From: Bolinopsis microptera
Lineage: Eukaryota; Ctenophora; Tentaculata; Lobata; Bolinopsidae
Reading direction: 5' to 3'
Assembly: GCF_026151205.1 (NCBI RefSeq)
Contig: NC_087076.1
Location: 14,493,675-14,557,674 of the forward strand
DNA length: 64,000 nucleotides
This document shows positions 46,338 through 54,942 of the stretch, in pieces. The notes under the pieces were generated by a model, which saw only the letters and a program-made list of their open reading frames with translations, was not told the origin of the DNA and did not search any database. The position numbers were made by a program, and so were the translations under genes. Every line of letters starts with the position of its first letter. The first letter of the stretch is position 1.

Positions 46338-47676
46338 CGGCTGCTGAGATACTATCTGTTATCCAGGGGTTATTGATAGGATTCCGTTTAGTAGTTTTTG
46401 GCTTTACAAGTTTGCATGTTGCATCAAGTACACGATCAAATAATTTAGTAAAATCCGAGAATTCATGAGAAGTGTGGAGCTTTGAGAGGTCAGTGTTCAG
46501 TAGGGTTAGGAATTTATTAAGGTTGGCATTACTGAAGTCGTAGTACTGGACATGTTTTTCACTTTTTGGACCAACCTCAAATTCGATGTCAGTGAATTCA
46601 AATGTTGGAGCATGGTCACCAATTCTATCTGTTATACAACCTGAGAGAACACAGTTACCAGGGTCATTCGTGAGGATGTTGTCAATACAAGATGGTTTGC
46701 AATTTGGTCTCTCATGTGTAGGTATCGAAATAACGGGAGCGAAACCATTTCTAAATAAGCATTCTTCAAAAAGAGTATAGTTGCCATGACCAGCATCACC
46801 ATTCACTTTAAGAAGGTCAACATTAAAGTCCCCCATTATACGTACACCAGATTTAGGGAGGAGTTTACATATGTGATCAAATGACTTAAGGAAATTATGA
46901 ATGTCACCATTAGGAGGGCGATAGATGACCCCTGAGATGAGTGTGAGCTTGCTGGATGATTGAGTGATCTTAACAAAGATTGATTCAATATCAGGCGTGC
47001 AGTAGCCAAGATTTTCTATGACTTCTGCATTAAGGTGATTTGCTACATACAGGGCAACACCAGTCCCTTTCAGCTTGTTCTCCTGAGTGACCTGATAAAA
47101 ACTGTTGTATTGCGGTATTCTGTATAGTTCTTTAAGAGGTTCATCTGTGTTTGTTTCAGCGATACCAATTACAGAGAAATTTAGTTCAATCCGTTTGAGT
47201 TCAACATTAAGACAATCGAAGTTGGTTTTGTTACCATCTAAGTTGACAAAGTAGGATGTGAATTTTGAGTGTGTGGATGAAGGATTACATGAGTTTTGAA
47301 GCTCCCTGACTACCCTATTAAGATCAGTTGTAGAGTAGCTCTGACATTGGTCTAGAACATTCGAAATTTTTTGAATAGTTTCGTCATCACATCCACCTTC
47401 ATCATCGTAGAATTTATCACCACCATCACTAATCATCCCAGAGAAGGGGTTGTAGCGTGGTATCACGTTCAGTGAACAAACCTTACATACCCATAGACCA
47501 TTGGTGGGGCAGAAACCTGCTACTTTAAAACATTTAGTATGAATAGCTGTCCGACAGGCTTCACATTCCAGTAGGGGCTGCCCAATGTTGATGGGCCTTG
47601 AGCATGGCTCACAGACCTCCTTAATTAATTTCATGATCATAGTTATGTGTCGGTTAGGTTGGACCAGTGGATCCAA
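46321..47676 (-). CDS. LINE ORF2 N-terminal part: PHD-like finger and APE endonuclease
   Basis: 451 residues. A Cys/His-rich finger at residues 22-67 (CEPC, LECEAC, HTKCF, CKVC) precedes an apurinic-type endonuclease with IGIAETNT, GVIYRPPN, RIMGDFNVDL and RIGDHAPTFE, the metal-binding and catalytic blocks. This enzyme nicks target DNA for target-primed reverse transcription. The end, NNPWITDSISAAVEKK, is the usual linker to the polymerase, where the frame is then lost. Confidence 0.9.
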   Translation of the reverse strand: MDPLVQPNRHITMIMKLIKEVCEPCSRPINIGQPLLECEACRTAIHTKCFKVAGFCPTNGLWVCKVCSLNVIPRYNPFSGMISDGGDKFYDDEGGCDDETIQKISNVLDQCQSYSTTDLNRVVRELQNSCNPSSTHSKFTSYFVNLDGNKTNFDCLNVELKRIELNFSVIGIAETNTDEPLKELYRIPQYNSFYQVTQENKLKGTGVALYVANHLNAEVIENLGYCTPDIESIFVKITQSSSKLTLISGVIYRPPNGDIHNFLKSFDHICKLLPKSGVRIMGDFNVDLLKVNGDAGHGNYTLFEECLFRNGFAPVISIPTHERPNCKPSCIDNILTNDPGNCVLSGCITDRIGDHAPTFEFTDIEFEVGPKSEKHVQYYDFSNANLNKFLTLLNTDLSKLHTSHEFSDFTKLFDRVLDATCKLVKPKTTKRNPINNPWITDSISAAVEKKT

Positions 47677-48424
47677 CCCTCTGTGCTGACTCCCTAGACA
47701 CCTTTTCCTTCAGAAACACACAGTTTTTCATGTGGCTTACAAACTTAGCTAAACCTCTACTTCCTAAGTGAATCGTGTCGTTACCCCTAGTGAACTTAAC
47801 CGATAATAGCTTATTGTTATCTAAAAAACCATACATACCCTGAAACCAAATATTAGGAAAACAGTTCTTTATCATCTCCTGTACCAAGTTGTTGTAGAGC
47901 ATTATATTTTTATTCATTTCATGGATTCTTGATGGTAAAACAGGTACAACAAAAATGTTAGTAAGTGGACACAATTGACGTATTTCAGTTAGTTTGTTCT
48001 TTAAAGTCGACACTGTCTCGTGGATATCTGAGACATTTCTTACGTTTTCACAGCGTAGATCGTTGGTACCACACATAAGGAAAGCGTTGGAGAATCCAGC
48101 ACACAGGTGTGGATCGATGTCTTTGACACGGGCAGCCTTGACTCGTTTACCAGGGAAGGAATGACCAACTTTACCTGCACCATCCCCAAAGTTGACATCT
48201 TTGGTATTCGAATCACCGATTAAAACGATGCTTCGTCGAGACTGGCTGCTGAGAGATCTGAAGGTGATCGAAAATCTCTCCTCTGTTGGGTTATCATCAG
48301 GTAATTTTGGCACACCGTGGCGGTACCAATTTTGTGAAGACCTTGTCATAGTGTAAAGTGAGTTAGACTTCACATCAAGCTCAATAGGATCTAGGTCTTT
48401 GTCTTGTTTGGATTCAAAAAGCAC
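47654..48424 (-). CDS. LINE ORF1 C-terminal part: SGNH esterase
   Basis: 256 residues with the SGNH-hydrolase blocks: IGDSNTKD (catalytic Ser 72 region), CGTNDLR (block III Asn) and NDTIHLG (Asp 216 and His 219). Such lipolytic-type domains occur in ORF1 of CR1/L2 elements; a membrane or RNP role has been proposed but is not settled. The frame overlaps the PHD part by 34 bases, consistent with a frameshift in an originally single ORF1. Confidence 0.9.
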   Translation of the reverse strand: MLFESKQDKDLDPIELDVKSNSLYTMTRSSQNWYRHGVPKLPDDNPTEERFSITFRSLSSQSRRSIVLIGDSNTKDVNFGDGAGKVGHSFPGKRVKAARVKDIDPHLCAGFSNAFLMCGTNDLRCENVRNVSDIHETVSTLKNKLTEIRQLCPLTNIFVVPVLPSRIHEMNKNIMLYNNLVQEMIKNCFPNIWFQGMYGFLDNNKLLSVKFTRGNDTIHLGSRGLAKFVSHMKNCVFLKEKVSRESAQRVGSTGPT

Positions 48425-49653
48425 AGTTCTAGTCGCACCAATTGAGATCGTGACGATTTTCGAGTTGGCAAGAATAGTGGATTCATATCAGAATGCATAG
48501 CTAGGTAGCTTTGGGATGGAGAGAGTCTGTCTGAGGAAGGGTAGTGGTTAATAAGGACCGAGTTTGGCATGTGCTCGAGTTGTAGTTCTGAGGAGAACCT
48601 GTCAATAATAGAAACAAGTTCAGGTGGGATAGGCTCGTGTTCTTTAGGGGGCTGGGAACCAGTGTAGCTGTAGGGCTCTCCATACAGCCGGACGCTGTGG
48701 CCATTCTCTTCGATGAAGTCTCCAGAGTCCTTCAGATAACCTAGAAGGTCTCCTACACTGCTCAGTTCCTTGTCTGTCAGGTATAACTCTTTGTACTGCT
48801 CGTAAGGCTGTTCAGGACATTTTAGATTTCTTTTGGTGGGTGATGGAATAACAGGTCTAGGTTGTTCTCTGAAGTTAAGCTGAGGGGATGCATTTGTTCT
48901 TCCTTTGAACTCCTGAATTTCATTGTTAAGGTCTTCTAGTCGAGCATTCAGGGATGTAATGTCGACGCTCGGAATTGACCTTTCAATGGTTTCTTTAACT
49001 GATTCACTTATCTTCTGGAGCAATGAATTTTCCAGGAGGGTGCTCTCGTTGAGTTGAACTGCTGTGGCACAGGTAATGGCTTCTTCAGCAAGAATTTTTT
49101 CTTTTTTAGCAGATGGGTGGTTCTTAGGCCTAGGAAAGATGCAAGTGTAACACCAGGGACATAGCCATTTTTGGCTGATGCAGTCTAAATCACCCTGGGA
49201 GAGTTTATTGGTACCAGGTAGATTACCGCAAGAGGCATGCCATGATTGTTTACAGTCTGAGCACTGTATTACCCAGTCTTTTCCGTCTAGGGAACTGCTA
49301 CATGGGCAAGAGGTCTTTTTAGTAGATTCTGACTTTTTCTTCGTCTGATCACTACTGTTTTTCTGCTCATTGGAGCTTGTTGAACTTGACTTGGGAGTAG
49401 TAGATTTGTTTGCGAGGGGACTGGCTTGTCCTCCTTTCGCCAGAGGACTTACACCACGTTGGCTTTGACGACGTTTGGCTTGTAGGTTCGAGGACTTCTG
49501 GGTGGGTGATCCAGAGGATAGAGTTTTCTTTTCTGTGTTTTTCTGCATTAGTGTATGGTTAGCAAGGAGCACATGATGAGATCGGGACCAGGGCACCATA
49601 GAACCAGCCAGCAGCCTGAAAATAAGATGATGAGAGTAAAAGAGTTTTGACAT
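48391..49653 (-). CDS. LINE ORF1 N-terminal part: PHD finger and coiled coil
   Basis: 420 residues. A Ser/Lys-rich start leads to a PHD finger at residues 116-168 (CPCSSS, WVIQCSDCKQSWHASCG, WLCPWC), then a predicted coiled coil around residues 205-245 (LQKISESVKETIER, LNARLEDLNNEIQEFK). ORF1 proteins bind element RNA; the PHD may contact chromatin. The real start could be the Met at residue 36, after a hydrophobic leader. Confidence 0.85.
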   Translation of the reverse strand: MSKLFYSHHLIFRLLAGSMVPWSRSHHVLLANHTLMQKNTEKKTLSSGSPTQKSSNLQAKRRQSQRGVSPLAKGGQASPLANKSTTPKSSSTSSNEQKNSSDQTKKKSESTKKTSCPCSSSLDGKDWVIQCSDCKQSWHASCGNLPGTNKLSQGDLDCISQKWLCPWCYTCIFPRPKNHPSAKKEKILAEEAITCATAVQLNESTLLENSLLQKISESVKETIERSIPSVDITSLNARLEDLNNEIQEFKGRTNASPQLNFREQPRPVIPSPTKRNLKCPEQPYEQYKELYLTDKELSSVGDLLGYLKDSGDFIEENGHSVRLYGEPYSYTGSQPPKEHEPIPPELVSIIDRFSSELQLEHMPNSVLINHYPSSDRLSPSQSYLAMHSDMNPLFLPTRKSSRSQLVRLELCFLNPNKTKT

Positions 49654-50034
49654 ATGAGTGAGTGATATAAAGAAGAAAAGTAATTTGAAATCAAGATGAG
49701 CAGTTTTTAAAGTAAAAAGAAGAACATAGACTTATCAGATGAATGCAAAATGTGTTTTTGTGATGTGTTTTTTGCTTGGTGTCATGGGAGGGGCAAAAGG
49801 GCAAGGGAATGGAGGGGCGGGGAAGCGGGATGGGCTGCACTGGGCAAGGGGAGACAAATATTGTTTTTATTAATTTGTCTAAAGTAGATTTGTGTATTAT
49901 TTTTAGGGTGGGCTGATTTTTTGTAAAGAAAAAAGAGGAGTATATAATATTAAATTTATGCGATAAATTGATATTGATATTATTATTGTTGAGTGAAGTT
50001 AACTCCTGAGATAAATTTTATTAATTTTTAACAA
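49654..50034. other. LINE 5' region with G-quadruplex-forming tract
   Basis: From 49786 to 49852 the plus strand carries at least seven runs of three or four G with short spacers (for example gggaggggcaaaagggcaag). It lies just upstream of ORF1, probably in the LINE's 5' untranslated region, as C-rich sequence on the LINE's sense strand. Confidence 0.6.
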
Positions 50035-50221
50035 AGGGACTTGGAGTATAAACGACCAAGTTCGCATAAATGCCTACCCAACCAAGAATTTAGGAGGCAA
50101 GGGTGGGTGCGTAAACTTTACGGTCTGCACTCTCCGATCCTGTATCACCCTGAATTCTTTTTGACGTATTTTTGTAATAGGTATATACCTTTATCCATTC
50201 TCTTGCTACTCCAAGTCCCCT
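50035..50221. mobile_element. 187-bp MITE with TIR
   Basis: The ends agggacttggagta and tactccaagtcccct are inverted repeats. No frame of interest and no clear target duplication. Confidence 0.65.
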
Positions 50222-50496
50222 AAGATATCTGGTAAAAAGGTCCTGCTAGTTATATATAAAATATATTTATGTTTGCTTTAATTGATACTAAATAAAATTG
50301 TTGTTTTCTTGAAATTGTTGTTTTCTTGAGTATGTGATGTGGTTGTCATTCTAGCTAAAAGGCACGTAACCCATCACGTTGCTGCATCTATTTGCCAGGA
50401 CTATTTAAAGTAAATACTTATGGATATCATCCGTAGAGGCACTCTGGTCTGTAGACTCTAAAATAGACATTGGAGCTGAATAGAATATGTTGCAAC

Positions 50497-50578
50497 TTGC
50501 CTGGGGACCCCAGACTTCGTGTTTACAAACACAAACAATAATTAACACGATAAAAGATATGGCGGACTGACTGTCTAA
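50497..50578 (+). repeat. Short hairpin-ended dispersed repeat, diverged copy
   Basis: Reads ttgcctggggaccccag (a perfect small hairpin ctggggaccccag), then gatatggcggactgactg, ending gtctaa. The middle has a palindrome around gtgtttacaaacac. It abuts the decayed copy of the CLC 5' end. Confidence 0.6.
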
Positions 50579-50870
50579 CATATCATAGTATCTGTTATGT
50601 AGAAAGAATCCTATTATCTCTGCAATAACAACAATAACGAGATTGCTAATTCTTGTAATAACTTTGCCCGATATCATTGTAAAATGTGTTACAATTAATG
50701 CAAGTGTAAAATGAGCTCAGCTGAACACAATCGTGGTAACGAAAAGCCTACAATGTCAATTTTCATCAAGTGATTAGCCGACATTTTTGTGACTTCATCA
50801 TCATAACACAGGCGGTAAGTCGTATAGAAAGTTCAGATGACAACTTTGAATGGATCTTTAAAGTGGGCAA
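50570..50870 (-). pseudogene. Inverted, decayed copy of the CLC gene 5' end
   Basis: On the minus strand this matches 53770-54043 of the plus strand through the promoter, 5' leader and the first codons of the CLC-like gene: ttaccgcctgt, gatgatgaa, gaaaattgacat, ttcagctgagct, acaagaattagca and tctcgttatt all occur in the same order. The start codon is ATT in place of ATG and the match ends after about 50 coding bases, where the short hairpin-ended repeat begins. A longer chance frame (50405-50677) crosses both and should not be read as a gene. Confidence 0.82.
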
Positions 50871-52877
50871 AATATTCAGTAGACAGTCCCCTTCGGTACT
50901 CACTACACATTATACTTAACATTTGTAAATAAATGTTATGCGTCAATTACGGTAGGCAGTTGGAAAAGGGAGACAGTTGCCCAATAGATTTACTGGCACC
51001 CAATTCACCACCTTTGGGGCACTTATCCAGGCTTAAGACCAGCAGGACAGTGGACACAAACATATATCACCACGAGTGGGTGGATTGATTCCCAGGGCAT
51101 TTATTTTATTGACAATGTCAATCTTTTGCAGCCCGGTGTGGCCCAGTGGTGCATCACCGATCTAACGAATGAGGAATGGTTGCGAAAAACATTCTTTTAT
51201 GCGCGGCGCAGCCTAGAAGTGCATCGCAGCATTGAGCATTTATCAGCACGCAGCATTTAAAATTATTTAGCTTGCTAATGTATTGCTCGCTCTTTTCAGT
51301 ACAAGAAGTTGAAGCTTAAAAAGAGCGCTGCGTATCGGGATTGGCGTGCCACGAAACATTCAGATTTGGAGGTCTTCGCCACTTCAACGCGCCGTGCAAA
51401 CTAGCATTCTTACTTCGCATCGAAGTCAACCCATCGAAGTCAACCCATCGTCGAGGGGTTCACAACGTCAATCAACATTCAGATTTGACGAGCCGCGCGA
51501 ACTATTATTTTTACTTCGCATTTTTGCTCCTGACGAGATCGTTGCAAAGCAACAATTTGAAAAAGTTGACATCGTCAAACAACATTCAAATGACCAAAAT
51601 ATGAAGCATGACAAAGTTATTCATTACGTGATGCTCTAACCAGAGCCATCTCGCTTGCAGTAGCGCGCTTGTGATTGACGGATGTTACTCGTCTAAATTT
51701 CTTCGAAATAGCGCGCGCAGCTTTCTTCTCGAAATGGCCCGATTGCAAGTGCTACGAAGTAGCGCGCGCCGGGCTAAATCATTAACAATGGTCAAGCTTG
51801 TGAAACAAGCGCGTCACGCAGTACGCGTATACACATGGCTATGTGAACATTACGTGCAGATATGGCCCAATTACAGTGTCGTATCACGCGATCGCACGAT
51901 TACCCACTTAATTTTGTTATCGAGATGAACAAATTGGTTCATAATTTTGCATATGTTATTTTGAATCTGTTTAGCGCCATTTTTTGACGAATGTTATTCG
52001 TCTAAATTTATTATTTATCTTGAATAAATTTATTCAAGTGTGAAGTAGGTCGAGAATCCTTGTCAGGTTTAGCTGGTTCTTCCAGGGCTTATGTCTGTCC
52101 GCATTGCACTTTGTGGCGCGAGGCAGCATTAGTGTCAATAAAAGAATCTTACTTCTATACTCTTTATGCGGTATATTATATTATATTACTATTATATGGA
52201 CAGCTCCTCTAGAGAATCTATACCTATAATATGCCGCCGTGGGCTTTTCACGACTTCCAATATACCTATCTTATGATAAAGGCCAGCTAATCGGCTTAAT
52301 AGATAGCCCTAAACCGGACAACCGGACCGCGACTTAACAAGACCAATGGGACATCTCAACCTGACCACGATAAGGCATTACTCGGCGTAGGGCGCCGAGA
52401 AAGTTTTGTATTCAAAGCTTCACTCTTCTCACTAAAACCGGGAACGCGCGCACGCGCAAAACTTTATCTTTCCTTTTCACGATCACGTGACAAGCAACTC
52501 ACGCATCCACACGCAACTCCACACGATCCAATCAGGCCCTCTTTCTCGACCATTTCTGTACTCAGGCACCGGTTCTCCAAAGCAACTTACCGGGCATCAT
52601 AACAGTACACAATCTCCTTGAACTCACACCATCTTTTTTACTTTTTCCGAACCTCCTCAACACACCAGCGATCTGCCCAGCACCACCTTTGGCAATTAAC
52701 TAAAGAGCATGTCAATGGGGCGAGATCGGTCTCATTTCATAGTCACACGGGATCTATTTGTATCACGTGGTGACCTTGATTCACGATGTCAATCCTTCGC
52801 ATCTCTCCGATCTGCATACGTGGTTGCGAGAAGCATTATTTGATGCGCGCGCGACCCAGTAGTGCATCGCGCTACAA
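50871..52877. repeat. GC-richer repeat-rich region
   Basis: A block at about 51111-51236 (aatggttgcgaaaaacattc, then aagtgcatcgc) recurs in shortened form at 52784-52870 (gtggttgcgagaagcatta, then tagtgcatcgc). Around 51345-51400 and 51477-51525 another pair shares acattcagatttg and tacttcgcat, and the 15-mer tcgaagtcaacccat is repeated at 51419-51448. Words such as agtagcgcgcgc recur. I see no gene. Confidence 0.6.
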
Positions 52878-53178
52878 GTGGTGACCCCACTGTCGCTTCA
52901 CTATAGTCTTCGACGATACAGGGGGAGCCGCGCACTTCTTGCGCGGCGGGTCATACAACGTATCACAAGGATCTATGGTAGTCAATCTTCGGAGGGGCGC
53001 CCCCACTCAACTGCCATTGCTCTTGCAATGGTACCAGATGTATCTCTGCATTACCGGGATATAGTGGCGCAAACATCTGGACCTCAGTAGGACTCTTTGG
53101 TATTATTGAGTCGCTTGCTCTTTCGAGTCAAGTCAGTAGGTGCTGCACCCAAAAAAAAAGAAAAAAAAGAAAAAAAAG
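52878..53178 (+). other. Hairpin-dense block ending in an A-rich tail
   Basis: Several strong stems lie close together: gccgcgc/gcgcggc near 52927-52948, tgccattgc/gcaatggta near 53010-53032, and ccagatgt/acatctgg enclosing about 30 bases near 53033-53080, plus the palindrome ggggcgcccc. The block is followed by runs of A broken by single G (53150-53178). This resembles a retroposed non-coding RNA or SINE, but no known RNA is recognised. Confidence 0.4.
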
Positions 53179-53246
53179 TGTGAAGTAGCGCGCGCCGTTT
53201 TTTTCTTTTAATATTAACCCTCCAGCCCGGTGGTATCAGACTCGAC

Positions 53247-53327
53247 TTACCTGAGGACCCCAGGCTATTATGTTCATTAACATAAATAAAGATTTGGCGG
53301 AATGACAGGCTGAGCGCGGCCCAGTAA
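53247..53327 (+). repeat. Short hairpin-ended dispersed repeat, copy 2
   Basis: Almost identical to 9887-9971 over its whole length: ttacctgaggaccccaggct at the start, gatttggcggaatgacagg in the middle and cggcccagtaa at the end. Sequence outside the unit is unrelated, which fixes its borders. Confidence 0.85.
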
Positions 53328-53769
53328 GACCCGACGTATGGATATTGACTTTTAGCCCCCTGTATATAACACAAAAGATCTGATACATGCAATTCGGGAA
53401 GTGTGTTTTTTGTAGGGATGTAATTCGCGCTATAAAATAAAGTTTACCAGGAAAATTAAACATATTAGGATACTAGGATGTGGGACAATATTTTACGTTA
53501 GTGATTAGTATTTTAAAATGTGTATAGAGAATAGCATAGCGACAAAAAACTTGTTGTATTCCATATGATTTATAGTTGTCGACTGAACTCATTTTATATT
53601 TCCCTTTTCATGTTTTAATTGAACCCTATACTAGCCAAATTTGGCAATTTTCTATTGACATGGAATTGTTATTGATGTAATTTACAGTCAACTCTAGCAC
53701 AAAACCTTAAAAATCATAGATTCCATCAAAATATCCTAGGCTCTAGCATTCCTAGAATAATTTGTCCCC

Positions 53770-54003
53770 CTATAAAGCTCTTCCCAAAGTTGCCACCTGA
53801 ATTCCCTATTTAATTACCGCCTGTATATGATGATGAAATCATAGAAATGTTGGCTGGTCACTTTATGAAAATTGACATCGCAGGCTATTCATTATTAGGA
53901 CTATGTTCAGCTGAGCTTATTTTACAGTTGCATTAATTGATACAAATTTTATAATTATATCAACAAGAATTTTACAAGAATTAGCAGTCTCGTTATTATT
54001 GTG
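53770..54003 (+). promoter_or_regulatory. Probable promoter and 5' leader of the CLC-like gene
   Basis: The 234 bases before the ATG are the part shared with the inverted copy at 50570-50870. No TATA box or other element is assigned. Confidence 0.4.
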
Positions 54004-54443
54004 ATGGCAGAGAGTACAGGATTCTTCCAAAGTGGCAGAGACTACGAATCTCGATATGTTAACCATCGCTATCTAACAGAGGAGAAGAAAGTTTTGAGCC
54101 AATATGAAAGTGTTGATTATTTTAGCCCCCATAGCCAAATTTACAAGGTGAACTTGAAAAGACTAATCTATTATACTTTTGTTCTAATACTTTATACAAA
54201 TATCAGCTCATTTTAGCCAGTTATTTTAATATTTTTATCATGACCTATCAGCTTAACATTTTTCTAATCAACTAAATATTGTACTTATATAATCTGTTGA
54301 CCACTGAAATCTTTTAACATGATACATGTCATCGTTTCAGGAATGGGTAGCAAAGCAGCCAGCAAGATTTGAGTGGGATAGATGGGTTACAATGGGGTGC
54401 ATCGGCTTTCTTGTGGGCTTGACTGCCTTCATTATGCACCAAG
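54004..54443 (+). CDS. 5' exons of a CLC-6/7-type chloride transporter gene (partial)
   Basis: Exon 54004-54147 begins at an ATG and contains LSQYESVDYFSPHSQIYK; it ends AAG|GTGAAC. Exon 54341-54443 (acceptor CGTTTCAG) reads EWVAKQPARFEWDRWVTMGC and IGFLVGLTAFIM, donor CAAG|GTAAAT, phase 1. The tyrosine-acidic YESVDY motif a few dozen residues before the first membrane helix is a hallmark of endosomal and lysosomal CLC-6/CLC-7 proteins, which exchange chloride for protons. Later exons, with the selectivity motifs, were not found before 64000; the GPCR and the LINEs would have to lie in a long intron, or the gene is truncated. Only 82 residues are visible, so the assignment is provisional. Confidence 0.6.
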
Positions 54444-54942
54444 GTAAATGTTACAGTATTGTATATGCACTATATTAGAGTAAAGTTGTTAGTTTTGAAA
54501 CTATTTGACTCTTTCATTGATGGAGATCGTCGTCACAGATAATTTGCATGATTGTTGTTAAGCTCATCAAACCAATAATTACAATCTCAAATTTAAAACA
54601 TACAAAAAAATTTAAAACATACAAAAAATTTGTTTCACTTAAAAAATTTTGTCACTAATAGAGTACTGCACAATAGTTCTAAGAAATCAGATGATTAAAT
54701 GAAAGTAAAAAAATACAAATGAAGAAATGACAAACTGGTATGAGTATTTAATCTACAATTACTCAAATATTAATCACTCATACTTGCAAAAAGTTTAAAT
54801 TATTAGATTGCATTGTATGTACTATATGCAAAAGTTTCAAATCAAATCATGATTGTTTTTCGTTGACTGTGTGTCCCTCTTTTTGAATAGAATCTCTCTC
54901 TTGGCTGTAGTGAGCCCACTTTAGCTCTATACGTAGTGCAAT
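54444..54942. other. Between CLC exon 2 and the GPCR, nothing seen
   Basis: AT-rich, probably CLC intron and GPCR 3' flank. Confidence 0.45.

Larger units (their letters stand above)
44225..49653 (-). mobile_element. Nearly full-length CR1/L2-type LINE
   Basis: Reading on the minus strand from 49653, this holds ORF1 (PHD finger, coiled coil, SGNH esterase) and ORF2 (PHD-like finger, APE endonuclease, reverse transcriptase, C-terminal part). Esterase-bearing ORF1 proteins with PHD fingers are known from CR1/L2-type elements. Both proteins are broken by frameshifts: within ORF1 near 48400, within ORF2 near 46330 at a homopolymer, and near 44640 and 44500 at the C-terminus. The copy therefore seems recently dead. 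Confidence 0.9.

Noticed and set aside
50405..50677. Minus-strand frame with two hydrophobic stretches ending WGPQ, looking like a membrane protein exon
   Set aside because: It is a chance fusion of the decayed CLC leader copy and the short hairpin-ended repeat; the homologous parts elsewhere are non-coding or in other frames.
51130..51200. tRNA-like signal: tggcccagtgg matches an A box and ggttgcgaa resembles a B box
   Set aside because: No cloverleaf can be formed and the B box is poor; kept only as part of a dispersed repeat, perhaps a SINE.
53207..53290. Possible spliced-leader RNA: CTCAG|GTAAGT on the minus strand after a short conserved block
   Set aside because: The sequence after the donor is not shared by the other copies, and no Sm site or conserved SL body follows.
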